A DNA stretch of 64,000 bases from Anaerolinea sp. (GCA_029975055.1 JARKPU010000067.1:62001-126000); one strand, 5' to 3'; shown: positions 1 to 8,911, numbered from the stretch's first letter. Program-made: numbers and translations. The notes: generated by a model from the letters alone, not told the origin.

Positions 1-2
1 TC

Positions 3-1502
3 TATGTGGCCGACTGCCGCAGCATGGGCATCGATGTGCTTCCGCCGGATGTCAACGCCAGCGAATGGGATTTCAGCATCGAGGATTGCCGCACCAGCAA
101 ATGCGCCATCCGCTTTGGCATGGGCGCCGTCAAGAACGTCGGCTGGGATTCGGTTGACCGCATCCTAAAGGCGCGCGCCAAAGACGGGCCTTTCACCTCG
201 TTGAACGATTTTGCCTCGCGGGTAGACCTGCGCGCGGTCGGGAAGCGCTCGCTGGAGTGCCTTGTCAAAGTGGGCGCCTTCGACCAGTTCGGCGGGCGAA
301 AAGCGCTGCTTGAGGCGCTCGACCAGATCCTTTCGGTGAGCGCCAGCCACTTCCGCGCGGCGCAGAGCGGGCAGCTCAGCTTCTTTGGCAGCATCGCCGG
401 CGTGGAGGATGAGATCAAGCTGCCCTTCGCTCCGGGTCTGGATACGCGCGAGCAGCTGGAATGGGAGCGCGAGCTTATCGGCCTGTACGTCTCCGACCAC
501 CCGCTCACCCCTTATATGAACTTCCTGAAAGAGCGCGTGACGCACTTCTCCGGCAGTCTCCACGAGGCGCCCAACCGCTCGCAGGTCGTCGTGGCGGGCA
601 TGGTCACCAAGTTCCGCAACCACCAGACCAAAACCGGCAAGGATATGGGCTTTGTGACCCTCGAGGATATCCAGGGCAGCATCGAGCTGGTGGTCTTCCC
701 GAAGGTGTGGGATCAATACCACACGCTGGTGCAGATGGACGCGGTGCTGATCGCCGAAGGCAAGGTGGATGCCGAAGGCGGCGACCCGAAGGTGCTGGTG
801 GATAAGCTCATCGAGGCCCCGCTGGATTCAGAGGGCGAAGCCGCAGGGTTCGCCGCGCAGGGCTTCAACGACGGCTTCACCCCCGGCGAAGACGACGAGC
901 TGGAATATATTCCCAACCCGCGCGATCAGCGCCGGGTGGCCGAGCAGCCCGCCCCTCCGCCCAAGTTGCCCGATCGGAGCGCGCTGCCCCCCGAAGACGA
1001 CCTGACCCCGCCCGAAGAACCCCCCGACTGGGGCCTGGGAGAGGTGATCCCGGCCCCCCGGCCCGCGCAGCCGGCCCGGGCTGCGGCGCGGCCTCAAGCC
1101 CAACCCGCGCCCGAGGCCCCTCAGCCCGCCGATGACCCCCCCGCTCAGGCCGTGGCGGTGGAAGAGATTGTCCCGCCGCTCAACCTGCCTGCCGCGCCGT
1201 TCTTCATCTCTCCCGCGCTGCAGAGCGCCGCGCAGGAGAGCAGCGAGCCGCGCATGGTCACGGTGGTGCTGCGCTCCACCGGCGACCGCGAGCGCGACGT
1301 GCGCCGCCTCAAGCGCACTTTCGGGGTGTTGAACTCCTTCCCCGGCCACGATCGCTTCGCCTTCCTCATTTTCGAGGGCAGCCGCCAGCACCAGCTGGAG
1401 TTCCCCAACAACACCACGGGCATCTCGCCGCTGCTCATCCAGAAGCTGGTGGAGCTGGTCGGCGAGGATAACGTCCGGGTGGATCCCATCCGCATCCATT
1501 AG
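3..1502 (+). CDS. dnaE: DNA polymerase III alpha subunit, C-terminal part (5' truncated by window edge)
   Basis: The reading frame is open from the first bases, so the gene starts upstream. The opening residues YVADCRSMGIDVLPPDVN match the end of the fingers region of bacterial DnaE. Next come a helix-hairpin-helix part, then the OB-fold (roughly residues 190-275 of this fragment, starting near QVVVAGMVTKFRNHQT) that binds single-stranded DNA. After it lies a Pro/Ala/Glu-rich linker of about 110 residues (around 905-1240), then a short C-terminal domain ending near position 1500. DnaE is the replicative polymerase subunit in the cytoplasm. The polymerase and PHP active sites are outside the window. 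The long low-complexity linker looks lineage-specific. Convergent with lysS across a shared hairpin. Confidence 0.95.
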   Translation, partial: YVADCRSMGIDVLPPDVNASEWDFSIEDCRTSKCAIRFGMGAVKNVGWDSVDRILKARAKDGPFTSLNDFASRVDLRAVGKRSLECLVKVGAFDQFGGRKALLEALDQILSVSASHFRAAQSGQLSFFGSIAGVEDEIKLPFAPGLDTREQLEWERELIGLYVSDHPLTPYMNFLKERVTHFSGSLHEAPNRSQVVVAGMVTKFRNHQTKTGKDMGFVTLEDIQGSIELVVFPKVWDQYHTLVQMDAVLIAEGKVDAEGGDPKVLVDKLIEAPLDSEGEAAGFAAQGFNDGFTPGEDDELEYIPNPRDQRRVAEQPAPPPKLPDRSALPPEDDLTPPEEPPDWGLGEVIPAPRPAQPARAAARPQAQPAPEAPQPADDPPAQAVAVEEIVPPLNLPAAPFFISPALQSAAQESSEPRMVTVVLRSTGDRERDVRRLKRTFGVLNSFPGHDRFAFLIFEGSRQHQLEFPNNTTGISPLLIQKLVELVGEDNVRVDPIRIH

Positions 1503-1511
1503 CCGTCAGGA

Positions 1512-1561
1512 AAAAGAAGAGGCGTTTTGGCCCGTGCGTGAGCCAAAGCGCCTCTTCTTTT
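1512..1561. terminator. Bidirectional intrinsic terminator between dnaE and lysS
   Basis: A 20-bp stem (1512-1531 with 1542-1561) has one G-U style wobble and a 10-base loop. A-rich on the left arm and T-rich on the right arm, so it can stop transcription from both convergent genes. Confidence 0.85.
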
Positions 1562-1586
1562 CTGTAAACCCGGCTAGACCTGCGGC

Positions 1587-3101
1587 CTACTCCCCCTCGT
1601 TGCGCAGGTGCGGGAAGAGCAGCACCTCGCGGATGGTGTGCCGGTCGGTGAGCAGCATCGTCAGCCGGTCGATGCCCATGCCGAATCCGCCGCACGGCGG
1701 CATGCCGTATGACATGGCGCGCAGGTAGTCCTCATCCATCGGGTGGCGTTCTTCGTCGCCGGTTTCGTAATCGCGGCCCATCTCCAGGAAGCGCTGTTCC
1801 TGATCGAGCGGGTCGTTCAGCTCGGTGAAGGCGTTGCACAGTTCCATCCCGGCCACATAGCCCTCGAAGCGCTCCACCGTGTGCGAATCGCCGGGCATGG
1901 ATTTCGCCAGCGGCGAGATATCGCGCGGGTAATTATAGAGGAAGGTCGGCTGGATGAGCGTCGGCTCGAGGAAATCGCCCAGCAGCCCGTCGATCAACTT
2001 GCCGCGCGAGGCGCCCGGCTTGGGGTGCATCCCTTTGGATTGCATCGCGTCCGCCAGGCCTTCCACCTCGGGGTGCGCGTCGATGTCGATACCGGTCGTT
2101 TCCAGGATGCCGTCGCGCAGAGTCAACCGCCGCCAGGGCGGGGCCAGGTGAATCTCATGCCCGTCGTAGGTGATGGTCGTCTTCCCGCACACCTGTTCGG
2201 CCGCGTAAGCCACCATCTGCTCGGTGAGCTCCATCACCTTGAAGTAATCGGCATACGCCATGTAGAACTCGATCTGCGTGAACTCGGGGTTGTGCTTGAA
2301 AGACACCCCCTCGTTACGGAAGTCGCGCCCGATCTCATACACCCGGTCGAGCATCCCCACCAGCAGGCGCTTGAGGTAAAGCTCGAAGGAAATCCGCAGG
2401 TACAGGTCCTGCTTGAGCTGGTTATGGTGGGTGATAAAAGGCCGCGCCGCCGCCCCGCCGTAGATGGGCTGCAGGATGGGCGTTTCCACCTCGAGGAAGC
2501 CGCGCTCGTCGAGGAAATCGCGCACGGCTTTGATCGCCCTGGCGCGCGAGCGAAACACCTCGCGGACTTCGGGGTTGACGGCCAGGTCGGCGTAGCGCTG
2601 GCGGTAGCGCGTCTCGGGGTCGGTCAGGGCAGCGTGGCGCACCACCTGGCCATCCACCAGTTCATCCTTGGCCGCCGGAAGAGGGGTGATGGCCTTGGCC
2701 AGCATCTTGAAGCTGCGCACATGCAGGCTGATCTCGCCGGAGCGCGTGCGGAACATCGAACCGGCGGCCTGGATAAAATCGCCCAGGTCGTAATCGGCCC
2801 GGAAGCTTTCCATGGCGGCTTCGCCAAGCTCGTTGACGCGCAGGAAAAGCTGCAAACGGCCTGAGCCGTCTTCGATGTGGGCGAAGAAGATCTTGCCCAT
2901 CAGGCGCATCGAGCGCAGCCGCCCGCCCACCGTCACCTCCACAGGGTCGGCCGAACCGGCCGCTTCGGCGGCTTCGAAGAGCCGCACGGCCTCGGCGGTG
3001 GTGTGAGTCACCTCGCTGCGCGTTGGGTATGGCTCCACCCCGGCGGCGCGCAGGCGGGCGATCTTTTCGACACGGATTCGTTCGAGTTCAGAAAATTCCA
3101 T
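1587..3101 (-). CDS. lysS: Lysyl-tRNA synthetase, class II
   Basis: 504 residues, the normal length for bacterial class II LysRS. It charges tRNA-Lys using ATP in the cytoplasm. An N-terminal OB-fold anticodon-binding domain (about residues 55-155, GRLRSMRLMGKIFFAHIEDG) is followed by the class II catalytic core. Motif 2 is seen around FRNEGVSFKHNPEFTQIEFYMAY, and motif 3 at the C-terminus as GFGMGIDRLTMLL. The start ATG at 3101 is preceded by GGAAGGGACT, a good ribosome-binding site. It lies just downstream of the greA terminator, so it probably has read-through or its own expression. Nothing unusual in the protein. Confidence 0.97.
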   Translation of the reverse strand: MEFSELERIRVEKIARLRAAGVEPYPTRSEVTHTTAEAVRLFEAAEAAGSADPVEVTVGGRLRSMRLMGKIFFAHIEDGSGRLQLFLRVNELGEAAMESFRADYDLGDFIQAAGSMFRTRSGEISLHVRSFKMLAKAITPLPAAKDELVDGQVVRHAALTDPETRYRQRYADLAVNPEVREVFRSRARAIKAVRDFLDERGFLEVETPILQPIYGGAAARPFITHHNQLKQDLYLRISFELYLKRLLVGMLDRVYEIGRDFRNEGVSFKHNPEFTQIEFYMAYADYFKVMELTEQMVAYAAEQVCGKTTITYDGHEIHLAPPWRRLTLRDGILETTGIDIDAHPEVEGLADAMQSKGMHPKPGASRGKLIDGLLGDFLEPTLIQPTFLYNYPRDISPLAKSMPGDSHTVERFEGYVAGMELCNAFTELNDPLDQEQRFLEMGRDYETGDEERHPMDEDYLRAMSYGMPPCGGFGMGIDRLTMLLTDRHTIREVLLFPHLRNEGE

Positions 3102-3120
3102 AGTCCCTTCCGATGAAAAA

Positions 3121-3152
3121 ACCCCGCCCAGACAGGATCAGCCGGGCGGGGT
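3121..3152 (-). terminator. Intrinsic terminator after greA
   Basis: A 9-bp GC stem (3121-3129 with 3144-3152) on the minus strand is followed by a run of six T. It sits between greA and lysS, so lysS is either expressed by read-through or from a promoter inside this 70-bp gap. Confidence 0.85.
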
Positions 3153-3172
3153 CAAATAGACAGACCCCTCGC

Positions 3173-3637
3173 TTACTCCACCTTGAGGATGTTAACGGTG
3201 AAGGCGCCCTGCGGAGCATCCACCTGGACGGTGTCGCCGGTCTTCTTGTTGAGCAGCGCCTTCCCAAGCGGCGACTCGTTGGAGATGAACCCCAGCCCAG
3301 GGTTGGCCTCGGCGGCGCCGACGATTGTATACACCTCCGGTTCCATGCCCGGCTCTTGAATGGTGACGGTGGAGCCAACCTGCACGCTGCCGCTGGTGTG
3401 GTGCGATTCGTCGATGACCCGCGCCGTCGCCAGCAAGACTTCCAGCTCTTTGATCCGCCCTTCGACAAAAGCCTGCTCGTTCTTGGCTGCTTCATACTCG
3501 GCGTTTTCGATCAACTCGCCGCCCTCCATGGCCTCGTGGAGACGCTGAGCAATTTCCTCGCGTTTTTTGGTGCGCAGGTAATCGAGTTCGTCTTGTAGTT
3601 TGGCGTAACCTTCACGCGTCAAGAATGAGGTGGGCAT
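3173..3637 (-). CDS. greA: Transcription elongation factor GreA
   Basis: 154 residues, typical GreA length. The N-terminal antiparallel coiled coil (residues about 8-75, LTREGYAKLQDELDYLRT) inserts into the RNA polymerase secondary channel. The tip carries the acidic ENAEYEAAKNEQ segment that promotes cleavage of backtracked RNA. The C-terminal FKBP-like domain (about 80-154) contains GSTVTIQEPG and NESPLGKALL. The start ATG at 3637 follows GAGAGGATG. Its leader contains a possible attenuator (see 3689-3711). Confidence 0.97.
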   Translation of the reverse strand: MPTSFLTREGYAKLQDELDYLRTKKREEIAQRLHEAMEGGELIENAEYEAAKNEQAFVEGRIKELEVLLATARVIDESHHTSGSVQVGSTVTIQEPGMEPEVYTIVGAAEANPGLGFISNESPLGKALLNKKTGDTVQVDAPQGAFTVNILKVE

Positions 3638-3688
3638 CTTTTCATCCTCTCGGTTGCATTGTTTGGGATTGTGCAGAGCTTAATAGAT

Positions 3689-3711
3689 AAAAAACACTCC
3701 ATTGCGGAGCG
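3689..3711 (-). terminator. Terminator-like hairpin in the greA leader (possible attenuator)
   Basis: On the minus strand a 6-bp stem with a 5-base loop (3711-3706 with 3700-3695) is followed by six T (3694-3689). It lies about 50 nt upstream of the greA ATG and downstream of the proposed promoter at 3760-3788. The stem is short, so efficiency is uncertain. Confidence 0.4.
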
Positions 3712-3759
3712 ATTTCAATTCGACCATTAAGCTTGCTGATTTCCCCAATAAACGCATAT

Positions 3760-3788
3760 ATCTTAGCATAAATTCCCATCCCGCGCAA
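3760..3788 (-). promoter_or_regulatory. Likely greA promoter
   Basis: Minus strand: TTGCGC (3788-3783), 17-bp spacer, TAAGAT (3765-3760). The predicted start near 3753 gives a leader of about 115 nt before greA. Confidence 0.5.
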
Positions 3789-4030
3789 GATAACTACACG
3801 GCGATTGATCCGAGCAGCAGGGAGAACGCATTCGGGTTGCCTGCAATGGTCGTGCATATCTTCTCTATAAACTGTCGGGCAAGCCCCATAAATTGCAGAA
3901 AATTGAAGCTCTATCCCTGTAATGGAAGTCACCGCACAGGAAAACGCGCAGCCTGCATTCACACCCCCTTCAGCCGGCGGAGGGCCGCCCGCGCGCCAAC
4001 GGCCGGAAGGCGGCGGTTCAGTAAATCAAA
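3789..4030. other. Intergenic stretch without a supported gene
   Basis: About 240 bp upstream of the greA promoter. A 106-codon open frame on the minus strand (3642-3962) runs through it and through the greA leader, but it has no ribosome-binding site and no recognisable composition. I see no RNA gene here. Confidence 0.5.
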
Positions 4031-4054
4031 GACCGGCGGGCAAATCCGCCGGTC
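4031..4054 (-). terminator. Terminator after the cytochrome/membrane-protein pair
   Basis: Perfect 9-bp stem GACCGGCGG/CCGCCGGTC with a 6-base loop. On the minus strand it is followed by TTTGATTT. It ends the unit 6248-4062. Confidence 0.75.
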
Positions 4055-4061
4055 TATGTGG

Positions 4062-4967
4062 TCAACGGTCTTTTCCGGCCTGCGGGTCGAGCAGGATGAT
4101 CAACCCCAGCGCGCCCATGTTGGCAAACAGCAGCGGCCCCAGCGTGGGCGCGCCGCGGATGAAGCGCTCGGTCAGCAGCACGCCCTGGCTCGTCAGGTTG
4201 CGTTCCACATGCAAGACGGCCCCCACCACCCCGACCGCGACCAGCAGGAGCATGGTCACGACGAAAGTCACCAGGTCGCCCCGTTCCACCTTCTCCAGCG
4301 CTCCCATCGCCAGCGCGACGAGCGTGGCAAACACCCCCACGGCCACCGGCAGCCACAACCAGGGGTTGATGAAGTTGGTGCGGGCATGGTCGATGACGCT
4401 GCTCACCAGGGTGACCAGGATGAAAAGCGCCAGCATGAGGAAATAAGCGCGCGTTTTGGGCAGCGGCATGTTCAGCCGCAGGCGGCCCACCAGCCGCAGC
4501 CGCCCGGAATCGACCGGTTCTTCCTCCCAGGCGGCGCTCAGCCCGAGGATGCCGATGAGCGCGAAGGTGAGCGGCCCAAGCAGCGGCGGGGCGAAGAGCA
4601 GCACCAGGGTGGTGATCTGCTGCCCCGCGGGAGCATCCGGCAGAATGGCGCGGTGGAGGTGGAAGTAAGAGCCCAAGGCCCCCACCGCCACGCTGGCCAG
4701 GAAGACCGCCGAGCCGATCAGGTTGGCCAGGGTGCGCCTGCGCAGGGCAATCAGCCCGGCCAGCAAGAGCAGCACGCCCGAAACCCCGCCAAAGATGATC
4801 GGAATCCACTCGCCGGGGCGGATGGCGCCGCTGATCGAGTGCGCCAGGTAGGTATCTACCCCCAGCATCAGCTCGTTGAAGGCCGCCATGAGCAGCATCA
4901 CCTGGTCGCGGTTGAGCGGCAGGCGCAATCGCCGTGCAATCGGGAAGGCTTCAGCCAGCAGGTACAT
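4062..4967 (-). CDS. Polytopic membrane protein encoded with an octahaem cytochrome c
   Basis: 301 residues with about seven hydrophobic segments, for example VSGVLLLLAGLIALRRR, FLASVAVGALGSYF, LVLLFAPPLLGPLTFALIGI and FLMLALFILVTLVSS. Several His residues lie in or next to membrane segments (YFHLHRAIL, DHARTNF, VLHVERN), a pattern that could bind haem b or quinone, but this is inference. I do not recognise a family. The start is 3 bp after the stop of the octahaem cytochrome gene, so the two are almost certainly translated together. The likely job is a membrane anchor or quinol-interacting partner for that cytochrome. Ends at a clear terminator. Confidence 0.8.
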   Translation of the reverse strand: MYLLAEAFPIARRLRLPLNRDQVMLLMAAFNELMLGVDTYLAHSISGAIRPGEWIPIIFGGVSGVLLLLAGLIALRRRTLANLIGSAVFLASVAVGALGSYFHLHRAILPDAPAGQQITTLVLLFAPPLLGPLTFALIGILGLSAAWEEEPVDSGRLRLVGRLRLNMPLPKTRAYFLMLALFILVTLVSSVIDHARTNFINPWLWLPVAVGVFATLVALAMGALEKVERGDLVTFVVTMLLLVAVGVVGAVLHVERNLTSQGVLLTERFIRGAPTLGPLLFANMGALGLIILLDPQAGKDR

Positions 4968-4970
4968 GGC

Positions 4971-6248
4971 TCACTTCCCGGCGTTTTGCAGCTTTTCGGC
5001 GGCCAGGTCGCGCAGGTCCGCCAGGGCTTTCAACATTTCATACGCGCCATGCCACTGGGTGTAATCGGGGCCCTGCATCCATGCCCCAAACTTGGCCGTG
5101 CGCCCCCAGTGATGCCAGAGTTCGTACTCCGAATATTGGATCGGCTCATCGAATGGCTTGGTGGAAACAAGCCCCTGGTCGCGCAGGGGTTTCATGATCT
5201 CCTGCCCCTGTTTGACAAACCCGTTCACCGCCTCGGTGGCCTTATCGGCGTCGGTGTAGAAGGTGGAGATGAACTCGCGGTTGTGGCATTCCAGGCAGAC
5301 CGACTGCATGCGCACCATGTTATCCTGCCAGGCCGGGCGGCGTTCGCTCACCGGCGCAAAGAGGTACCACGTCAACCGCTCACCCACATCGTGCGTGGTG
5401 GAAGTCCCGCCAAAGCCGCTCAGGTGGCAGACGGCGCAGGTGGGCGCAGGGAAGTCTTTGACCGTGAGCGTTCCAGGCTCGGCTTCCCAGTTATAGCGAT
5501 ATCCGCCGGTCATGTAGGCAATGCCGTGCGGCGACTCGGTGTAGATTTCCCACTGGGGGTGGTCGGGCCCGATGTGGCAGGCGTTGCAGGTTTCGGGCTT
5601 CCGGGCCTGTTCCAGGCTGAACTCATGGCGCAGGTGGCACTTCTGGCACTGGCCGATCGATTCATCCGCGGCGGGCTTGCCGATCGAATGGCAGCTCTCG
5701 CAGGCAAAGCGGGTGATATCTTCGCCCTCCAGCGCGGCGATCTGGTTGCGCGATTTATCCGGCGCGAACTGCCCCTCCGGGATCGATTGATACGCCGCCA
5801 GCAGTGCCGGTGAGAGATCCTTGCTGCCCACCACCGCCACCCAGGCCGGAATGCCGTGGCGGCTCTGGTTATACTGGGCCACTTCCTGCTGGTGGCACTT
5901 CTGGCACATGGCGCTGGTCGGAGAGCGCAGCACATACACGCCTTCGTGCTCCACCGCGCCGGGGTAATCGGCCGCAACGGTGTGGCAGTCGTTGCAGGTC
6001 ACTTTGGCGGCCGCCATGGTGCTGTGGCCGTACTGCTCTACAATCCCCGGGCTGGATTGGCGGTGGCAGGCCACGCACCGGTCGGTGGAAGCAGCCAGGG
6101 CATCTGGGCGCCGATCGGCGGCGGTGACGGCCGGCTGGCTGGTGAGCCGCCAGACGAGGATCAGGCCCAGCAGCACGACCAGCCCTGCCAGGCCAATGAC
6201 CAGCACGCGCGGAAAACGGGAGGATGGGGACTTCGCGGGGGATTCCAT
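4971..6248 (-). CDS. Membrane-anchored octahaem cytochrome c, HAO/multihaem family
   Basis: 425 residues from the ATG at 6248, chosen because GGAAGGAG lies 9 nt upstream; an earlier ATG at 6257 sits directly on that site. A hydrophobic anchor (about 13-34) precedes eight CxxCH motifs with first Cys at 58, 85, 115, 183, 201, 221, 271 and 318. Eight haems, the spacing and the C-terminal helical region with GPDYTQWHGAYEML resemble the hydroxylamine oxidoreductase-like octahaem group, whose members oxidise hydroxylamine or hydrazine or reduce nitrite. I cannot assign the substrate: the crosslinking Tyr of true HAO cannot be placed with confidence. It would act outside the cell membrane and pass electrons through the membrane partner encoded next. 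Confidence 0.85.
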   Translation of the reverse strand: MESPAKSPSSRFPRVLVIGLAGLVVLLGLILVWRLTSQPAVTAADRRPDALAASTDRCVACHRQSSPGIVEQYGHSTMAAAKVTCNDCHTVAADYPGAVEHEGVYVLRSPTSAMCQKCHQQEVAQYNQSRHGIPAWVAVVGSKDLSPALLAAYQSIPEGQFAPDKSRNQIAALEGEDITRFACESCHSIGKPAADESIGQCQKCHLRHEFSLEQARKPETCNACHIGPDHPQWEIYTESPHGIAYMTGGYRYNWEAEPGTLTVKDFPAPTCAVCHLSGFGGTSTTHDVGERLTWYLFAPVSERRPAWQDNMVRMQSVCLECHNREFISTFYTDADKATEAVNGFVKQGQEIMKPLRDQGLVSTKPFDEPIQYSEYELWHHWGRTAKFGAWMQGPDYTQWHGAYEMLKALADLRDLAAEKLQNAGK

Positions 6249-6290
6249 CAGGTGCATCTCCTTCCGGTTGAATATCAGACTGATGCACTC

Positions 6291-6319
6291 ATTATAGTAG
6301 AATTTCAACGAAGATTAAA
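6291..6319 (-). promoter_or_regulatory. Promoter of the octahaem cytochrome operon
   Basis: Minus strand: TATAAT at 6296-6291 with TTTAAT 17 bp upstream (6319-6314). The predicted leader is about 35 nt with a strong ribosome-binding site. Confidence 0.55.
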
Positions 6320-6366
6320 GCCAAATGAGAAGCCGCTCGTCCGTCCCCCCTGCCCAGACCCCCCCC

Positions 6367-6409
6367 AAAAAAAACAAATGTGCGCAGAGGGCTGCGCCCC
6401 TGCGCACAT
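6367..6409 (-). terminator. Terminator of the 2-oxoacid oxidoreductase operon
   Basis: A 10-bp stem (6378-6387 with 6400-6409) is followed on the minus strand by a T-rich run ending in eight consecutive T (6374-6367). Confidence 0.85.
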
Positions 6410-6430
6410 GGATCATTCGGGAAAATCCCC

Positions 6431-6979
6431 TCACCCCACCGCTTGAGCCATAAACTCGGCCCCGCGCCGCAGGCATTCATAGTTGAGCGGCAGCAGGCGG
6501 TGATGCCGTTCGGGCAGGTGCGCCTTGAGCGCGCGCTCGATCGACTCGAGCGGCAGAATCGGCAGGTTGGCCAGCAGCGCCCCCAGCAGCACCATATTCG
6601 TCATGCGCCGGTCGCCCACGCTTTCGGCGATCTCATTGCCCGGCACCATCACCCAGCGAATGTCTGCCCGCCCGGGCTGGCGGTTGACCAGCGAGGAATT
6701 GACCACCAGCACGCCCCCTGGGGCAATCGCCGGTTCGTATTTATCCAGCGAGGGCAGGTTCATGGCGATAACCGCCCTGGGGTGCTTGACCAGCGGTGAG
6801 CCGATCTCTTCGTCGGCGATGATCACCGTGCAGTTGGCCGTACCGCCGCGCATCTCGGGGCCGTAGGAAGGAATCCAGGTCACTTCTTTGCCCTCATCCA
6901 TGGCGGCATACGAGAGCAGCTGCCCGGCGAACAAAACGCCCTGCCCGCCGAAGCCGGAGATGATAAACTCGGTCTGCAT
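6431..6979 (-). CDS. 2-oxoacid:ferredoxin oxidoreductase, gamma subunit
   Basis: 182 residues. It opens with the family signature FIISGFGGQGVLFAGQLL, followed by IPSYGPEMRGGTANCTV, typical of the gamma subunit of 2-oxoglutarate or branched-chain 2-oxoacid:ferredoxin oxidoreductases, which contacts CoA. It is the last gene of a delta-alpha-beta-gamma operon, 9 bp after the beta gene, and is followed by a strong terminator. The complex oxidatively decarboxylates a 2-oxoacid to acyl-CoA and reduces ferredoxin in the cytoplasm. KorC and VorA/C-type names are both possible; I leave the symbol empty because substrate cannot be read from sequence. Confidence 0.93.
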   Translation of the reverse strand: MQTEFIISGFGGQGVLFAGQLLSYAAMDEGKEVTWIPSYGPEMRGGTANCTVIIADEEIGSPLVKHPRAVIAMNLPSLDKYEPAIAPGGVLVVNSSLVNRQPGRADIRWVMVPGNEIAESVGDRRMTNMVLLGALLANLPILPLESIERALKAHLPERHHRLLPLNYECLRRGAEFMAQAVG

Positions 6980-6988
6980 GCCTGCCTC

Positions 6989-7771
6989 CTAGATGTGGAT
7001 CTGCGCCACAGCCGGCGAGACTTTATAATCGCCCAGCGGGTAGTAGGGAATCATGTGCTCGGCCAGCCACTGCGTGGATTGCAGCGGGGTGAGACCCCAG
7101 TTCGTCGGGCAGATCGAGAGCATTTCGATCATCGAAAAGCCCAGCCCCTGGCGCTGCACCTCGAAGGCCATGCGGATGGCCTTCTTGGCCAGGCGCACGT
7201 TCTTTGGGTCGTGCAGGCTGCGCCTGACGACGTAGGCCGCGCCATCCAGCGTGGAAAGCAGCTCGGCCGCGCGGATGGGGTAACCGGTCAGTTCCACATC
7301 ACGCCCGCCCGGTGAGGAGGTGGTCTTCTGGCCGGGGAGCGTGGTGGGGGCCATTTGCCCGCCGGTCATGCCGTAGTTGGCGTTGTTGATGAAGAACACG
7401 CTGATGTTCTCTCCGCGCGCGGCGGCATGGACAATCTCGGCCATGCCAATCGAGGCCATATCGCCGTCGCCCTGGTAGGTCATCACAATCCGGTCGGGCA
7501 GCACGCGCTTGATGCCCGTGGCCATCGCCGGGGCGCGGCCGTGCGGCGATTGGACCCAGTCGAAATTCAAGTAGTTATAGGCGAACACCGAGCAGCCCAC
7601 CGAGGCCACCCCCACCATCTGCTCGCGGATGCCCATTTCGTCAATCACCTCGGCGATCAAACGGTGCGCCACCCCGTGGGTGCAGCCGGGGCAGTAGTGC
7701 GTGGCGCAATCCACCAGCGCTTCAGGCCGCTGGTACACGATTTCTTCGGGTACGATCTGTTCAGCCAGCAT
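6989..7771 (-). CDS. 2-oxoacid:ferredoxin oxidoreductase, beta subunit (thiamine diphosphate-binding)
   Basis: 260 residues. The thiamine diphosphate-binding motif starts at [11 protein letters not shown] and continues to [12 protein letters not shown], the usual GDGD...NN arrangement. Cys residues in [13 protein letters not shown] and SVGCSVF are those that hold the [4Fe-4S] cluster next to the cofactor. It forms the catalytic core together with the alpha subunit upstream (18 bp gap). Length is normal for a separate beta subunit. Confidence 0.94.
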   Translation of the reverse strand: MLAEQIVPEEIVYQRPEALVDCATHYCPGCTHGVAHRLIAEVIDEMGIREQMVGVASVGCSVFAYNYLNFDWVQSPHGRAPAMATGIKRVLPDRIVMTYQGDGDMASIGMAEIVHAAARGENISVFFINNANYGMTGGQMAPTTLPGQKTTSSPGGRDVELTGYPIRAAELLSTLDGAAYVVRRSLHDPKNVRLAKKAIRMAFEVQRQGLGFSMIEMLSICPTNWGLTPLQSTQWLAEHMIPYYPLGDYKVSPAVAQIHI

Positions 7772-7789
7772 CGTTTTCCTCGTTTTTCG

Positions 7790-8902
7790 TCAGTTCATCG
7801 AAGTCAGGCGCTGCAGCCAGCGCTCGCGCGGGTGGCCTTCCAGGCTCATCTCGCCCTGCGCCATGCGGCGGATCTCGGCCAGGATTTCATCCGGGAAGGG
7901 GATCACCCCGCCCATGCGGCCGTAGAATTCCACCGGGCGCCGCCCGGCCACCGCCAGGCGCACGTCTTCGAGCATCTGGCCGGTGTTCATCTCCACCACC
8001 AAAAAGCCCTCGGTGCGCTCGCACAGCTGGAGCAGCCTGGCGCTGGGGAACGGCGCCAGCGTGACCGGCCGCAGCAGCCCCACCGGGATGCCCTCGCTGC
8101 GGGCGGCGCGCACCGCCGAGAGCGCCACGCGCCCAGCCGAGCCAAAACCCACCACCACATAGCGCGCATCTTCCATGAAGTATTCCTTCACGCGCACTTC
8201 GTTGGCCTGCACCTCCTGCCAGCGCTTCAGCAGGCGGATGTTGGTGGCCTCCTCCTGCGGCGGGTCGAGGTAGATGGACGTGAGGAAGCGCCTCTCGCGC
8301 CCCCTGGCCCCATAGACGGCCCAATCGGGGCGCGCCTCGCGCACGGGGCGCATCGGCGGCAATTCGCCGGGTTCCATCATTTGCCCAAGCGAGCCGTCCA
8401 GCAGCACCACGGCAATCGAGCGGTACTTTTCGGCCAGGTCGAAGGAAAGCACCGTCAGATCGATTGCCTCTTGAATCGAGGCCGGCGCCAGGACGATGGG
8501 GTAGTAATCGCCGTGCGAGCCGCCGCGCACGATCTGGTTATAATCCGATTGCGCCGGGGCGATGTTGCCCAGGCCCGGGCCGCCGCGCATCACATCCACC
8601 AGCACCGCAGGAACTTCGGTGCCGGCAATGTAGGAGAGCCCCTCCATCATTAAACTGATACCGGGGCTGGATGAGGATGTCATCACTCTTGCCCCGGTAC
8701 ATGCCGCGCCATACACCATGTTGATTGCGGCCAGCTCGGATTCTGCCTGTACGAATGCCCTCCCGAGTTCGGGCATCCGCCGCGACATCCATTCCAGGAG
8801 CTCCGTCTGGGGGGTGATTGGGTAACCAAAATAGGCCTGCAGCCCCGCCCGGATGGCTGCCTCTGCGATCGCTTCGTTCCCTTTGAGCAACTCGCGCGCC
8901 AT
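7790..8902 (-). CDS. vorB: 2-oxoacid:ferredoxin oxidoreductase, alpha subunit (VorB-type)
   Basis: 370 residues. The pyrimidine-binding domain shows [16 protein letters not shown], then [20 protein letters not shown] and [12 protein letters not shown]. This wording, including SLGQMMEP, is closest to the subunit called VorB in 3-methyl-2-oxobutanoate:ferredoxin oxidoreductases, although 2-oxoglutarate enzymes (KorA) are very similar. If it is the branched-chain enzyme it would degrade Val/Leu/Ile-derived oxoacids during amino-acid fermentation and produce reduced ferredoxin. It lies 9 bp after the delta subunit gene. Symbol is my best guess. Confidence 0.9.
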   Translation of the reverse strand: MARELLKGNEAIAEAAIRAGLQAYFGYPITPQTELLEWMSRRMPELGRAFVQAESELAAINMVYGAACTGARVMTSSSSPGISLMMEGLSYIAGTEVPAVLVDVMRGGPGLGNIAPAQSDYNQIVRGGSHGDYYPIVLAPASIQEAIDLTVLSFDLAEKYRSIAVVLLDGSLGQMMEPGELPPMRPVREARPDWAVYGARGRERRFLTSIYLDPPQEEATNIRLLKRWQEVQANEVRVKEYFMEDARYVVVGFGSAGRVALSAVRAARSEGIPVGLLRPVTLAPFPSARLLQLCERTEGFLVVEMNTGQMLEDVRLAVAGRRPVEFYGRMGGVIPFPDEILAEIRRMAQGEMSLEGHPRERWLQRLTSMN

Positions 8903-8911
8903 GCCGCCTCC

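Noticed and set aside
3642..3962. 106-codon minus-strand open frame in the gap upstream of greA
   Set aside because: No ribosome-binding site, odd composition, and it crosses the likely greA promoter and leader.
3702..5813. 703-codon plus-strand open frame
   Set aside because: It lies opposite the cytochrome and membrane-protein genes, has a low-complexity Gln/His/Arg-rich translation and is a GC-driven shadow.
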